In this document: piece by piece, positions 5,168 through 5,494 of the stretch
Position numbering within the stretch: the stretch's first letter is position 1
How the letters are laid out: each line of letters begins with the position of its first letter
Assembly (NCBI GenBank): GCA_031288765.1
Contig: JAITQV010000195.1
Location: 1 to 5,494, forward strand
Direction of reading: 5' to 3'
From: Planctomycetaceae bacterium
GTDB lineage: Bacteria > Planctomycetota > Planctomycetia > Pirellulales > Thermoguttaceae
DNA: 5,494 bases
Program-made: the position numbers and the translations under genes
Notes under the pieces: generated by a model
Database searches by the model: none
What the model was told of the DNA's origin: nothing
The model's input: the letters and a program-made list of their open reading frames with translations, nothing else

Positions 5168-5494
5168 TCAAAGTCCAACGATTGTGATTGTTTTTCCGTC
5201 GGCTGTTCTTTTTTCCGTGTAGATTTTATCGTCCCACTTAACATCAGGACGACGATCAAAAACAACAAGCCAACCTTCCCAACTACCCAAGGTATCCATA
5301 TAATCTAAAAGTTGTTTAACTCCTTCTTCAATATATTTATCGCCGTAACGAATTTTTAATTCTACCGGATATTTAACATCTTCGTAAGTCATACAAAGAT
5401 CAAGACGACCGGTTCCGGCTGCCATGTCGCGAATAATTTGTCCGCCGCCGTTAATCACACGTTGCAAAAATGCCATCAAGATAAGATGAGGCGC
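5168..5494 (-). CDS. C-terminal part of an AAA-ATPase-type protein with PD-(D/E)XK nuclease domain (partial)
   Basis: The frame is open to the right edge of the window, so this is the last 108 residues of a longer protein; an internal TTG at 5479 is not a credible start. The visible part is a PD-(D/E)XK nuclease-like end: GRLDL with Asp32, PVELK with Glu45 and Lys47, the following GVKQLLDYMD with Gln61, then EGWLVVFDRRPD (73-84) and a final strand KTITIVGL. This arrangement closes the AAA-ATPase proteins of the PF08011/PF14516-like kind, common as multicopy genes in some Planctomycetota and Bacteroidota. Their role is not settled; mobile-element or defence-related DNA cleavage is often suggested. 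All core motif residues are present, so this end is not visibly decayed. The ATPase half lies outside the window and is inferred only. Confidence 0.75.
   Translation of the reverse strand, partial: APHLILMAFLQRVINGGGQIIRDMAAGTGRLDLCMTYEDVKYPVELKIRYGDKYIEEGVKQLLDYMDTLGSWEGWLVVFDRRPDVKWDDKIYTEKRTADGKTITIVGL

Overview
The window looks like AT-leaning bacterial chromosome and is most easily read as a planctomycete-like genome. That is an inference from several signs. Shine-Dalgarno sites are weak or absent at most starts. One sugar-isomerase-like cupin carries a twin-arginine signal. One lipoprotein has a long Gln/His/Pro-rich linker. The C-terminal piece of an AAA-ATPase/PD-(D/E)XK protein is of a type I associate with multicopy families in such genomes. 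Hairpin-rich non-coding repeats are also present. No single marker gene fixes the taxonomy.

Left part (1-577): no convincing gene. Positions 15-59 hold two compact perfect hairpins. Positions 72-219 hold two copies of a 61-bp repeat spaced 87 bp apart (53 of 61 positions identical), with internal inverted repeats that are partly kept by compensatory change. Positions 220-577 are AT-rich, with two longer-range stems.

Middle (578-3136, all + strand): a Tat-signal cupin related to D-lyxose ketol-isomerase (578-1318); a gap containing a nested, roughly 90-nt inverted-repeat structure; an unrecognised protein with three membrane segments (1491-2249); and an alpha/beta hydrolase with an intact Ser-Asp-His triad (2321-3136). 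The three genes share a strand but are separated by 172 and 71 bp, and no common pathway is evident.

At 3178-3309 there is a tRNA-Ser(GGA) with its own likely promoter. The -10 box sits inside the loop of a terminator-like dyad that would work on the opposite strand.

Right part (- strand): a lipoprotein with a C-terminal DUF4105-type domain (3359-4912). Upstream of it is a hydrophobic in-frame extension, and above that a 20-codon ORF with a strong ribosome binding site that ends at a single in-frame TGA. At the right edge is the C-terminal end of a PD-(D/E)XK nuclease-domain protein (5168-5494), cut by the window boundary.

I see no CRISPR array, transposase, integrase, toxin-antitoxin pair or recognisable defence operon that is complete here. 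The most interesting items are the structured repeats on the left, the nested inverted repeat at 1336-1425, the interrupted 5' region of the lipoprotein gene, and the apparently exported lyxose-isomerase-like protein.
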